From NCBI GenBank assembly GCA_023412275.1, contig JAEYNY010000141.1, positions 1-35,234 of the forward strand: a DNA stretch of 35,234 bases, given 5' to 3'. Below, piece after piece: positions 15,983 to 23,690 of this stretch. Origin of the DNA: Bacillota bacterium (GTDB lineage Bacteria; Bacillota; Clostridia; Acetivibrionales; DSM-1351). The stretch's first letter is position 1. Each line of letters starts with the position of its first letter. The notes beneath the pieces are model-generated. The model had not been told where the DNA came from. It saw nothing but the letters and a program-made list of their open reading frames with translations, and made no database searches. Both the position numbers and the translations under genes were made by a program.

Positions 15983-17206
15983 ATGTTTATAAAAAAACTT
16001 TGTACAGTAGTTTTAGCATTATTTCTGATGTCAGCATCTGTAAGTACTGCCAGTGCTGCTTCTGTTGTCACACTTGGGAGCTGGAGTATGGGAGATAGCT
16101 TTAACCTTGTATACGGTACTGGAAATTCAACAAAGTACACATATAATGAAATCCAGAATTTGTATATAAATAATTACTATAATGTTCAAAGCACAGAAAT
16201 GGATATAGAGAACAGCAACCTGCTTTACCAACAGTATTCTCTGAAATTTGATAAAGTCAATAACGATATTGAAAATATAAAAAAACTCATTGACCCAAAT
16301 AAGGACGTTGCAGAATATCAACAGCAATTGGCTGATTTAATAATACAAAAGGCAGAGCTGTATGTAAACAAGGAAAACAGTATTATTACATACAATAACT
16401 CATCTCCATATAGGAACATTCAACGTACTTCACAACTAACCTTATTCAGAGACAATTTATATAGTACGAAATTTTTGTACGAAAAAGCCTTAGTTCAGAA
16501 AACCCTGGCCGAATACGCCAGACTTCAGGCAACCTCAAAAGAAATAAATAAATCAAAAGATATGGCCTTCCAGTCAGATATTGACTTACATAATGCTGAT
16601 TATGACTACTATATTAACCAACAGGAATTACTTACAGCGCAAGTTAACACGAATACGGAGAATTTATTGGGTAGTTGTGGTATGGACACGGCAAGGGTGG
16701 TAACAATCAGTGTTCCTGTAGCATCAATCAGAGCCATTCCCCTCAAAAGTTTTTCTGATGTAGAGAAAAGCTTTTACTTAAATGATTACAAAAATATGCA
16801 GATGGGGGAAAGGATAAGAATATTGGATGGAAAAATAAGTATATTAAAGGAATATTATAAGGATTCCTCAAATGAGGTAAAGCTTGCTGTTAACGAAAAA
16901 AAGCTGGCCGAACTTGAAGCAAGGAGATGGCTTGTTCAAAGAAGAACTTTACTACAGAATTATTATTCTGAATACAAAAGCAAAAGCTATGAGGTTAATA
17001 TAAAAGAAAAAAAGGCAAATGCACTATACCAGAAGTATATAATCCTGCTCAATAAATACAACTACAAACTTGCTTCCGAACTCTCTTTAAAGGAAGCGGA
17101 GGTGAATTACAAAACAGCGGCACTAGAAGCTTGGGCCAGCCTTTGCGGATATGTAGAAGCACTTGGTAAAATAGAAAAGGCAATAAGCGGAAATATTAGT
17201 CTTTAA
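15983..17206 (+). CDS. Secreted TolC-like coiled-coil protein (407 aa)
   Basis: A signal peptide (MFIKKLCTVVLALFLMSASVSTASA, cut after about 25) is followed by long amphipathic helices rich in Gln, Glu, Lys, Tyr and Asn. The arrangement of two similar halves, each a pair of long helices separated by short beta-like stretches (for example LGSCGMDTARVVTISVP), with EARRWLVQRRTLLQNYYSEY in the second half, resembles outer-membrane efflux (TolC) proteins. TolC itself needs an outer membrane, which clostridia lack, so this homologue may extend the exporter through the thick wall. It follows the HlyD-like gene by 38 bases after AGGAGA and completes a PCAT-HlyD-TolC-like set. The family call is by pattern and context. 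Confidence 0.7.
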   Translation: MFIKKLCTVVLALFLMSASVSTASAASVVTLGSWSMGDSFNLVYGTGNSTKYTYNEIQNLYINNYYNVQSTEMDIENSNLLYQQYSLKFDKVNNDIENIKKLIDPNKDVAEYQQQLADLIIQKAELYVNKENSIITYNNSSPYRNIQRTSQLTLFRDNLYSTKFLYEKALVQKTLAEYARLQATSKEINKSKDMAFQSDIDLHNADYDYYINQQELLTAQVNTNTENLLGSCGMDTARVVTISVPVASIRAIPLKSFSDVEKSFYLNDYKNMQMGERIRILDGKISILKEYYKDSSNEVKLAVNEKKLAELEARRWLVQRRTLLQNYYSEYKSKSYEVNIKEKKANALYQKYIILLNKYNYKLASELSLKEAEVNYKTAALEAWASLCGYVEALGKIEKAISGNISL

Positions 17207-17843
17207 TGATTATGCCAAGCAACTTTGACAAGGAAAGGGCTTGAAATTCATTAACTATGGCTCCCTTTAATTCAGGTCCTTTGATAAGCAGACCCTCCAT
17301 TTTACAGGAAGTAAAATCAATCCCTTTTAACATTGTTTCGGTAAATTCCACTGATACCAGAGTACATTGCTCAAATTCCACATCCTTTATATTTGCTTCC
17401 CATATGTAGCTGTTAGAGAGATTGGACTTTTCAATGCGACTCCGGGTGATATCTGAGTTTGTTAAATTGGAATACTGCATATTGCAGGAGATAACAGATA
17501 TATCACTGAGCCTTGTTTGAGAAAGTATGATACCCGTCAGATTGCAGTTGATAAATTCTGTGTTTCTGAATACGGCATCACTGAAGTCCATGTTTGAAAT
17601 ATCACAATCCCTGAATATAACATTGTCGAACACAAAGTTCTGCACATCGCATTTCTTAAAGCTGCATTTTTCAATAATACATTTGTTAAATTCCACGGAA
17701 ATAGAAGAAATATCTTTCAGACAGCCGTTTTTAAAGTGATAATTTTCAATATCATAACCTGAAGAGGTCAAGTTCATTACTATTTCATTTATACTTTCTG
17801 ATTGTATTAATTTTTCAGGTATCTTAGGCTTTTGTAACTTCAT
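17196..17843 (-). CDS. Pentapeptide-repeat protein (215 aa)
   Basis: From about residue 38 to 200 the protein is a continuous series of degenerate A(D/N)LXX-type repeats, such as CSFKKCDVQNFVFDNVIFRD and SNLTNSDITRSRIEKSNLSN, which fold as a right-handed quadrilateral beta helix. Unlike many family members it has many Cys/Ile positions (FNKCIIEKCSFKKCD). There is no signal peptide or membrane helix, so it is cytoplasmic. Some relatives protect DNA gyrase from toxins, but most have no known role. The ATG follows AAGGAG. Its stop codon lies inside the end of the TolC-like gene: the two convergent reading frames overlap by 11 bases with no terminator between them. Confidence 0.88.
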   Translation of the reverse strand: MKLQKPKIPEKLIQSESINEIVMNLTSSGYDIENYHFKNGCLKDISSISVEFNKCIIEKCSFKKCDVQNFVFDNVIFRDCDISNMDFSDAVFRNTEFINCNLTGIILSQTRLSDISVISCNMQYSNLTNSDITRSRIEKSNLSNSYIWEANIKDVEFEQCTLVSVEFTETMLKGIDFTSCKMEGLLIKGPELKGAIVNEFQALSLSKLLGIIIKD

Positions 17844-17975
17844 ATTAGCTCCTTAAAATTAGCTATAATTTTAGTAAAATTTATAATTGCCTACTTTCTT
17901 TCAAAGTATAGCAGTTAGAGGTCTGTTATTCAACCTCGAAGAAGGTCTCAAAACTGTTAATTTACTAACAAAGTA

Positions 17976-18004
17976 TTGAAATAGCATGTAAAAAGAGGTA
18001 AAAT
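17976..18004 (+). promoter_or_regulatory. Sigma-A promoter of the pgk-tpi operon
   Basis: TTGAAA (17976-17981) and TAAAAT (17999-18004) are separated by exactly 17 bases, each matching consensus at five of six positions. The untranslated leader would be about 100 bases. This lets pgk be expressed independently of gap. Confidence 0.8.
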
Positions 18005-18112
18005 TACTTTGGTTATTTGGATGGAAATTTGGATATTATACATATTGCAATCATTTCCTAAATTTTGACTCATCTTTTAAATAAATAAAAATATATACAG
18101 GAGCGTGAAGTT

Positions 18113-20053
18113 ATGAGCATGATGAACAAAAAAACAATTGAAGACATTGATGTTGCCGGCAAAAAGGTAATAGTTAGAGTTGATTTTAACGTGCCATTGG
18201 ACGCAGACAGAAAGATTACTGATGACAAGAGAATAGTTGGAGCACTTCCTACAATCAAGTATCTTGTTGACAAGGGAGCTAAGACTATACTTGTATCCCA
18301 TTTAGGAAGACCAAAGGAAGGTTTTGAAGATAAATTCAGCATGAAGCCGACAGCTGTTAGACTTGGCGAGCTTCTTGGAAAAGAAGTAATAATGGCTAAA
18401 GATGTTGTAGGAGAAGATGCAAAGGCAAAAGCTGCTGCATTAAAAGACGGCGAAGTTCTCATGCTTGAGAACGTAAGATTCCACAAGGAAGAAACAAAGA
18501 ACGATGCTAACTTTGCAAAAGAACTTGCAAGCATGGCTGAAATATTTGTAAACGATGCCTTCGGAACTGCTCACAGGGCACACGCTTCTACTGCAGGATT
18601 GGCTGATTATCTCCCTGCTGTATGCGGATTCCTTATAAAGAAAGAAATCGAATTCATGGGTAAGGCATTGGCTAACCCTGCAAGACCATTCGTAGCAATC
18701 CTCGGTGGTGCAAAGGTTTCTGACAAAATCGCAGTTATCGAAAACCTCATTGACAAGGTTGATACTTTGATAATCGGTGGTGGTATGGCTTATACTTTCT
18801 TAAAGGCAAAAGGATACCACATCGGAAATTCAATCTGTGAAGACGACAAGATTGATCTTGCTAAGACTCTTATGGAAAAAGCAGAAGCAAAGGGAGTTAA
18901 CATGATGCTTCCAATAGGAAGTATGGTGGCTCAGGAATTCAAGAACGATACTGAAATCAAATACGTTCCATCAGATGCAATGCCAGACGGATGGATGGGT
19001 ATGGATATCGGATCACTTACAATAGAAAAATTCGCAAAAGAAATAAAGAAAGCAAAGACAGTTATCTGGAACGGACCTATGGGAGTATTTGAATTCCCTA
19101 ACTTCGCAACAGGTACAAAGGAAATTGCAAAGGCAGTTGCAGAATCAGGAGCACTTTCAATAGTTGGAGGAGGAGATTCAGCTGCTGCAGTTGAACAACT
19201 CGGTTACGCTGACAAGATTACACATATTTCAACAGGTGGAGGAGCTTCACTTGAATTCCTCGAAGGTAAAGAGCTTCCAGGTATAGCAGTACTCATGGAC
19301 AAAAATCCAAGAAAAGTAATCGCTGCTGGTAACTGGAAAATGAATAAGACTGCTTCTGAGGCTGTTGCATTTGTAAATGCATTAAAGCCTGCTGTTGCTG
19401 GTGCAAAAAATGAAGTAGTAGTTGGTGTTCCATTTATATGCTTGCCTGGAGTTGTTGAAGCTGCTAAGGGTTCAAACATAAAGGTTGCGGCGCAGAACAT
19501 GCACTGGGAAGAAAACGGAGCATTTACTGGAGAAGTTTCCGGCCCAATGCTTGCAGACCTTGGTGTTGATTATGTAATTATCGGTCACTCCGAAAGAAGA
19601 GAATATTTCGGTGAAACCAACGAAATGATTAACAAAAAGGCTCATGCAATATTCAAACATGGTATGACTCCAATCATCTGCTGTGGTGAAACACTCACTC
19701 AAAGAGAACAGGGAGTTACAGCTGACCATATCAGATATCAGATAAAGGTAGCATTACTTGGATTGACTGCTGAACAGGTTAGCAAACTTGTTATTGCATA
19801 CGAACCAATCTGGGCTATCGGAACAGGTAAGACTGCTACAAATGAACAGGCAAATGAAGTTTGCGCAGTTATCAGAGAATTGGTTGCAGAACTTTATGGC
19901 TCAGAAGTAGCTGAACAGGTTAGAATTCAGTACGGCGGAAGCGTAAACGCAAAGAACGCTGCTGACTTGTTTGCAATGTCTGATATAGACGGCGGACTTG
20001 TTGGTGGAGCAAGCTTAAAGGTTGAAGATTTCTCAATAATAGCAAAAGCATAA
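18113..20053 (+). CDS. pgk-tpiA: Fused phosphoglycerate kinase and triosephosphate isomerase (646 aa)
   Basis: One uninterrupted frame encodes two glycolytic enzymes. Residues 1 to about 394 are phosphoglycerate kinase: RVDFNVPLD, SHLGRPK, ENVRFHKEE, ILGGAKVSDK, WNGPMGVFE and the nucleotide loop GGGDSAAAV. Residues from about 395 are triosephosphate isomerase: NWKMNKT with the substrate-binding Asn/Lys, the catalytic His in IGHSERR, the catalytic Glu in AYEPIWAIGTGK, and the phosphate-binding YGGSV and GLVGGASL. Thermotoga carries a comparable PGK-TIM fusion. There is no linker at the junction. Met395 (ATG 19295) would give a 252-residue free isomerase of normal size if translation started there, though the upstream sequence has only a weak AGG. 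The main ATG follows AGGAG by 9 bases. Confidence 0.97.
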   Translation: MSMMNKKTIEDIDVAGKKVIVRVDFNVPLDADRKITDDKRIVGALPTIKYLVDKGAKTILVSHLGRPKEGFEDKFSMKPTAVRLGELLGKEVIMAKDVVGEDAKAKAAALKDGEVLMLENVRFHKEETKNDANFAKELASMAEIFVNDAFGTAHRAHASTAGLADYLPAVCGFLIKKEIEFMGKALANPARPFVAILGGAKVSDKIAVIENLIDKVDTLIIGGGMAYTFLKAKGYHIGNSICEDDKIDLAKTLMEKAEAKGVNMMLPIGSMVAQEFKNDTEIKYVPSDAMPDGWMGMDIGSLTIEKFAKEIKKAKTVIWNGPMGVFEFPNFATGTKEIAKAVAESGALSIVGGGDSAAAVEQLGYADKITHISTGGGASLEFLEGKELPGIAVLMDKNPRKVIAAGNWKMNKTASEAVAFVNALKPAVAGAKNEVVVGVPFICLPGVVEAAKGSNIKVAAQNMHWEENGAFTGEVSGPMLADLGVDYVIIGHSERREYFGETNEMINKKAHAIFKHGMTPIICCGETLTQREQGVTADHIRYQIKVALLGLTAEQVSKLVIAYEPIWAIGTGKTATNEQANEVCAVIRELVAELYGSEVAEQVRIQYGGSVNAKNAADLFAMSDIDGGLVGGASLKVEDFSIIAKA

Positions 20054-20104
20054 ATCTTCTCTGTCTGCAAATAATTTAGACTTAAGCATAAAGTTGAATT
20101 ATCT

Positions 20105-20130
20105 GACCCTCCGGTTAGTACTGGAGGGTC
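20105..20130 (+). other. Stable hairpin between pgk-tpi and gpmI
   Basis: GACCCTCCGG (20105-20114) pairs with CTGGAGGGTC (20121-20130) through ten pairs including one G-U, around a 6-base loop. No T run follows, so it is not an obvious terminator. It may set mRNA stability or act as a processing site between the two cistrons. Confidence 0.6.
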
Positions 20131-20165
20131 TAACTATAGTAACATTAAAAGAGGGAGATAACCAT

Positions 20166-21701
20166 ATGGAAAAGAAATTAGTAACATTAATGATCCTTGA
20201 TGGCTTCGGAAACAACCCGAAACAAGAAGGAAATGCCATACAGGCTGCAAAAAAGCCAAATTTGGACAGCTATCTTACTAAATATACAAATACCATTGTT
20301 CATACAAGCGGTATGGATGTAGGATTACCTGAGGGTCAGATGGGAAACTCTGAGGTAGGACATACCAATATTGGTGCAGGAAGAATTGTTTATCAGGAAT
20401 TAACCAGAATAACAAAGTCAATAAAAGATGGAGATTTCTTTGAGAAAGAGGAATTCTTAAAAGCAGTAGAAAATTGCAAAAAGAATAATTCCAAGCTTCA
20501 TCTGTTCGGACTTTTATCTGACGGCGGAGTACACAGCCACAATACACATTTATATGGTTTAGTTGAGATGGCGAAGAGGAACGGTTTAAAAGACGTATTT
20601 ATACACTGTTTCTACGACGGAAGAGATGTTCCGCCGGACAGCTCAAAGGTATACACCGAAGAACTTGAAGCAAAGCTGAAAGAAATCGGAGTGGGTAAAA
20701 TTGCATCTGTAATGGGAAGATACTATTCCATGGATAGAGACAACCGTTGGGAAAGAGTGCAGCTTGCATATGATGTAATGGTATCAGGAAAAGGATTAAC
20801 TGCCAATTCAGCAGTTGAAGCTGTAGAAGCATCTTTTGCAAAAAAAGAATTTGATGAATTCGTTAAGCCTACAGCTATTATGGAGAATGGAAAACCAGTT
20901 GCAACAATAGATGCTAATGACTCAGTAATATTCTTTAATTTCAGACCTGACAGGGCTAGAGAAATAACAAGAACCTTTGTTGATCCTGAATTTAAAGGTT
21001 TTGAAAGAGAAAAAGGCTTCTTCCCTCTATTCTTTGTTTGTATGACTCAGTATGATAAGACAATGCCAAACGTTGTGGTTGCATTTAAACCTCAGACTCT
21101 GGATAACACCTTCGGAGAATATGTAAGCAGACTTGGCTACAGACAGCTGAGAATTGCTGAAACAGAGAAGTATGCCCATGTTACCTTCTTCTTTAACGGT
21201 GGTGTTGAAACACAGTATGAAGGAGAAGACAGAGCACTTATACCTTCACCGAAAGTAGCTACTTACGACTTGAAACCTGAAATGAGTGCGTACGAAGTTG
21301 CTGAAGAAGCAGTTAAGAGAATAGATTCAAAACAATATGATGTAATAATTCTTAATTTTGCTAACTGTGACATGGTTGGACACACTGGTGTGTTTGACGC
21401 TGCAAAGGCTGCTGTTGAAGCAGTTGATGAATGTGTAGGAAAAGTAGTTAATGCTGTTACTGCACAGGGTGGAGTGGTATTAATAACTGCCGACCACGGA
21501 AACGCAGAGCAGATGATTGATTATGAAAACGGAGGAGCATTCACTGCACATACAACAAACGTAGTACCACTTATCGGTATTGGTTTGGGAAATGCAACTC
21601 TTAAAGAAGGAAGACTCGCTGACCTGGCACCAACAATGCTTGACATAATGGGTGTTGATAAGCCGGCTGAAATGACAGGAACTTCACTTCTTCAAAAATA
21701 A
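20166..21701 (+). CDS. gpmI: 2,3-bisphosphoglycerate-independent phosphoglycerate mutase (511 aa)
   Basis: Alkaline-phosphatase superfamily mutase that interconverts 3- and 2-phosphoglycerate using two Mn ions. Metal ligand Asp12 is in LMILDGFG, the phosphorylated Ser62 is in GQMGNSEVGHTNIGAGR, HSHNTH-type and YDGRDVPP segments are in the middle, and the metal site ADHGNAEQM is near the end. Length is standard. I chose the ATG at 20166 because GAGGGAGA lies 7 bases upstream and the family begins with a Lys-rich stretch and LMILDG; a longer in-frame extension to 20094 would run through the hairpin. It follows pgk-tpi by 112 bases with no terminator between, so the two probably share a transcript. 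Confidence 0.97.
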   Translation: MEKKLVTLMILDGFGNNPKQEGNAIQAAKKPNLDSYLTKYTNTIVHTSGMDVGLPEGQMGNSEVGHTNIGAGRIVYQELTRITKSIKDGDFFEKEEFLKAVENCKKNNSKLHLFGLLSDGGVHSHNTHLYGLVEMAKRNGLKDVFIHCFYDGRDVPPDSSKVYTEELEAKLKEIGVGKIASVMGRYYSMDRDNRWERVQLAYDVMVSGKGLTANSAVEAVEASFAKKEFDEFVKPTAIMENGKPVATIDANDSVIFFNFRPDRAREITRTFVDPEFKGFEREKGFFPLFFVCMTQYDKTMPNVVVAFKPQTLDNTFGEYVSRLGYRQLRIAETEKYAHVTFFFNGGVETQYEGEDRALIPSPKVATYDLKPEMSAYEVAEEAVKRIDSKQYDVIILNFANCDMVGHTGVFDAAKAAVEAVDECVGKVVNAVTAQGGVVLITADHGNAEQMIDYENGGAFTAHTTNVVPLIGIGLGNATLKEGRLADLAPTMLDIMGVDKPAEMTGTSLLQK

Positions 21702-21743
21702 AAAGTAAAATCGTTCAAAGTGCTGTTATAACTATATTTCAAG

Positions 21744-21784
21744 AAAATCCACCGGGGTAAAATAAAAAAACGGTGGATTTTTTA
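21744..21784 (+). terminator. Intrinsic terminator after gpmI
   Basis: An 11-bp stem (AAAATCCACCG 21744-21754 with CGGTGGATTTT 21771-21781) has a 16-base A-rich loop, and the 3' arm runs into a T tract to 21783. Confidence 0.88.
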
Positions 21785-21847
21785 TTGCCCTTTAAAGGAT
21801 AATTTTACCATATATAGAATATATTATGTAAAAGGGAGGTGCAATTA

Positions 21848-22924
21848 ATGAAAAAACCTTCGAAAGTGATTTTGCAGCTTAAGAAGTTTTCTAACAATTA
21901 CAAAAAGCTGGGTTCTGTGCTTTATTACTTTTATAGACTGCTCAAGTCCTCGTATTTCAGAACCTTTGTAAACTTTCTTTTTACTTTTGTATTTGCTTTT
22001 CAAATGCAACTTACCGATTTTAAAACATATAATATCTACGAACGGGAATTTTACCGAGATAAGCTGCATATACTGGTAACATTCGTGTTTATTATCATGT
22101 ATAATTGGATAACAATAACCATTGATAATTATCAGAAATACAAGGATCGCAGAGTAAAATGCCTGAAAGAAGTTATAAACAGGGAAGCCGTTATCAATCA
22201 GACAATTAGCAGAAAACTCAATGACATAACCAGAAGTGTATGTGTTAAAGCAGTTATGATACCGTCAAAAGCTGATTTTAGCACTCTCAGCTATCAGGAC
22301 ATTGCCTCTCTGGTATGCCACAACATTTATGACGCTATTAAAATTTCAACGGAAAACGACACGCATCAGGTTTCTCTTATGCACAGGTTCAAAGAGAAAA
22401 AAACAGGCCGAGAATACATTAAAATGATAAGCTATGGTAATTCAAATCAGATTTCGCCAAGTATATTTGATAAACACTTTTATCTTGACAGTGATTTGAG
22501 TTATTACCATGTAAAAATATTTAATGAAAAGCAAAATGATTTACATATATTAAAAAACACAGGAGAGATAAAAAAAGAATTTGTATACGGTAAAAAGTGT
22601 ACCGAAAAGAATATTGAACAATATATTGCCATTCCCGTATTCTGTGAGAACGAGGGAATAGTTTCACTTTTACAGATTGAAATATCTGAAAAACAATTGT
22701 TAGGCAGAACTACAGAGGAAGTCCGGGAGTTTGTAAAGCCATTTATGGCCTATGTACATATCCTTATGGTAAATTACTATAGGGATGAATTGTTTAATGT
22801 ATTAATTAAAAAATTTGATATACTAAAGAAAAGTAAAGAAAGAAGAAAGAGTTATTTGGAAGGGATGAGTAAGTATGAGCAACACTATGGGGAAAATAAT
22901 TCATATATTGCCCCAAGGGACTAA
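21848..22924 (+). CDS. Membrane protein with cytoplasmic GAF-like domain, unknown function (358 aa)
   Basis: The ATG at 21848 follows a strong AAAGGGAGGT by 7 bases. A basic N-terminus precedes two membrane helices (about 38-55 and 74-92), then a cytoplasmic region of about 260 residues with an alternating strand/helix pattern (residues about 120-310) that resembles a GAF sensor fold (YIAIPVFCENEGIVSLLQIEIS is a typical late strand pair). No kinase, GGDEF, HD or DNA-binding output domain follows; the protein ends in a short charged helix. It may therefore relay a signal by protein contact. The small gene at 22875 starts inside its 3' end. Fold assignment is by pattern only. Confidence 0.8.
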   Translation: MKKPSKVILQLKKFSNNYKKLGSVLYYFYRLLKSSYFRTFVNFLFTFVFAFQMQLTDFKTYNIYEREFYRDKLHILVTFVFIIMYNWITITIDNYQKYKDRRVKCLKEVINREAVINQTISRKLNDITRSVCVKAVMIPSKADFSTLSYQDIASLVCHNIYDAIKISTENDTHQVSLMHRFKEKKTGREYIKMISYGNSNQISPSIFDKHFYLDSDLSYYHVKIFNEKQNDLHILKNTGEIKKEFVYGKKCTEKNIEQYIAIPVFCENEGIVSLLQIEISEKQLLGRTTEEVREFVKPFMAYVHILMVNYYRDELFNVLIKKFDILKKSKERRKSYLEGMSKYEQHYGENNSYIAPRD

Positions 22925-23072
22925 TGATAATAAAGGCAACATTGGATTTTTGCATGAAGATACAGATTTTATTCAGGATCACGGTACTTTTGAAGACCGA
23001 AGACAACAGCTTATAAGCGAGTATGAAAGAGAACTGAGGATATTTAAAAGTAATTCAATGCTAATGACATAA
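22875..23072 (+). CDS. Small protein of unknown function overlapping the end of the GAF-like gene (65 aa)
   Basis: The ATG has GGAAGGGATGAG upstream and lies 50 bases before the stop of the preceding gene, in another frame. The product is polar and acidic in the middle (HEDTDFIQDHGTFEDRRQQL), with a helical C-terminal part (ISEYERELRIF) and no membrane segment. The overlap, the ribosome binding site and the terminator 20 bases after its stop all support a real second cistron. No family is recognised. A partner or effector of the membrane protein is plausible from the coupling alone. Confidence 0.6.
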   Translation: MSNTMGKIIHILPQGTNDNKGNIGFLHEDTDFIQDHGTFEDRRQQLISEYERELRIFKSNSMLMT

Positions 23073-23092
23073 TAAAAATATTATTTATGTTC

Positions 23093-23130
23093 ACTCCCGA
23101 GCGACATTCCGGGAGTTCTTATTTTTTTTT
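23093..23130 (+). terminator. Terminator of the GAF-like gene pair, embedded in the convergent XRE gene
   Basis: ACTCCCG (23093-23099) pairs with CGGGAGT (23110-23116) around a 10-base loop, followed by TCTTA and nine Ts (23122-23130). The T run is also the coding sequence for the C-terminal lysines of the minus-strand XRE gene, which ends at 23119. Confidence 0.8.
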
Positions 23131-23478
23131 AGAAGAATTGTTATTGGTTTTGTATTTGGTTTTAATTAAGTCAATATATTCTTCAACTTTTTTCAGAGCT
23201 TCATCAGGAAGCCCCTTAACATCCAGATTATAAGGGATTTTTGATTCTGCTACAAAATCATCGGAAAAATGTCTTATTTCGGTACGACCAACAAGATAAT
23301 CCACGGAAACATTAAAGTAATCAGCAATGGTTTTTAAAACATTTTCATCTTTTGGAAATCTGTCATTAGCTTCATAATAACCAATAACTCTGGCGGAAAC
23401 GTTTATTAATTCGCCCAATGCCTTTTGGGTAATATCTCGCTCTTCCCTTAGTTCTCTTAATCTGTCACCAAATCTCAT
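23119..23478 (-). CDS. XRE-family transcriptional regulator (119 aa)
   Basis: An N-terminal helix-turn-helix of the Cro/C1 type occupies residues 1-65: FGDRLRELREERDITQKALGELINVSARVIGYYE, then NVLKTIADYFNVSVDYLVGRT, the common end of this domain. The C-terminal part (70-119) is helical and ends in a Lys/Asn-rich tail. I chose the ATG at 23478, which has GGAGG upstream; a longer frame reaching 23520 adds hydrophobic residues not expected in this family. It is divergent from the AraC-type gene, and their shared upstream region (23479-23690) holds candidate operators. Targets are unknown. Confidence 0.92.
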   Translation of the reverse strand: MRFGDRLRELREERDITQKALGELINVSARVIGYYEANDRFPKDENVLKTIADYFNVSVDYLVGRTEIRHFSDDFVAESKIPYNLDVKGLPDEALKKVEEYIDLIKTKYKTNNNSSKKK

Positions 23479-23554
23479 AATATGCCTCCAAATATAAATA
23501 TAACAGGCAAAAAAAATCATTTGATAAAATAGAATAAATTATTCGAGAAAAATG

Positions 23555-23583
23555 TTGAAATCGAACAAAATATGCGATACAAT
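23555..23583 (+). promoter_or_regulatory. Promoter of the AraC-type gene with overlapping inverted repeat
   Basis: TTGAAA (23555-23560) and TACAAT (23578-23583) are 17 bases apart, a near-consensus promoter. An inverted repeat TTCGA (23542-23546)/TCGAA (23561-23565) flanks the -35 box and is a candidate operator for the divergent XRE regulator or the AraC-type protein. Confidence 0.7.
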
Positions 23584-23597
23584 ACTAGTGTAAGGAA

Positions 23598-23629
23598 AAA
23601 ACTCAAATTTATACTTGAGTTTTATTCTT
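23598..23629 (+). promoter_or_regulatory. Terminator-like hairpin in the leader of the AraC-type gene
   Basis: AAAACTCAA (23598-23606) pairs with TTGAGTTTT (23615-23623), followed by ATTCTTT. It lies between the promoter and the start codon, so it could attenuate transcription. The T run is interrupted, and termination is uncertain. Confidence 0.45.
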
Positions 23630-23690
23630 TGCAAAGAAGGTCAAGAAATCCGTTGTACCTGATGATATCCTTTTATACGAGGTGATTAAA

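Noticed and set aside
20094..20165. N-terminal extension of gpmI
   Set aside because: The extra residues do not match the family and the frame crosses a stable hairpin; ATG 20166 has a good ribosome site and the expected N-terminus.
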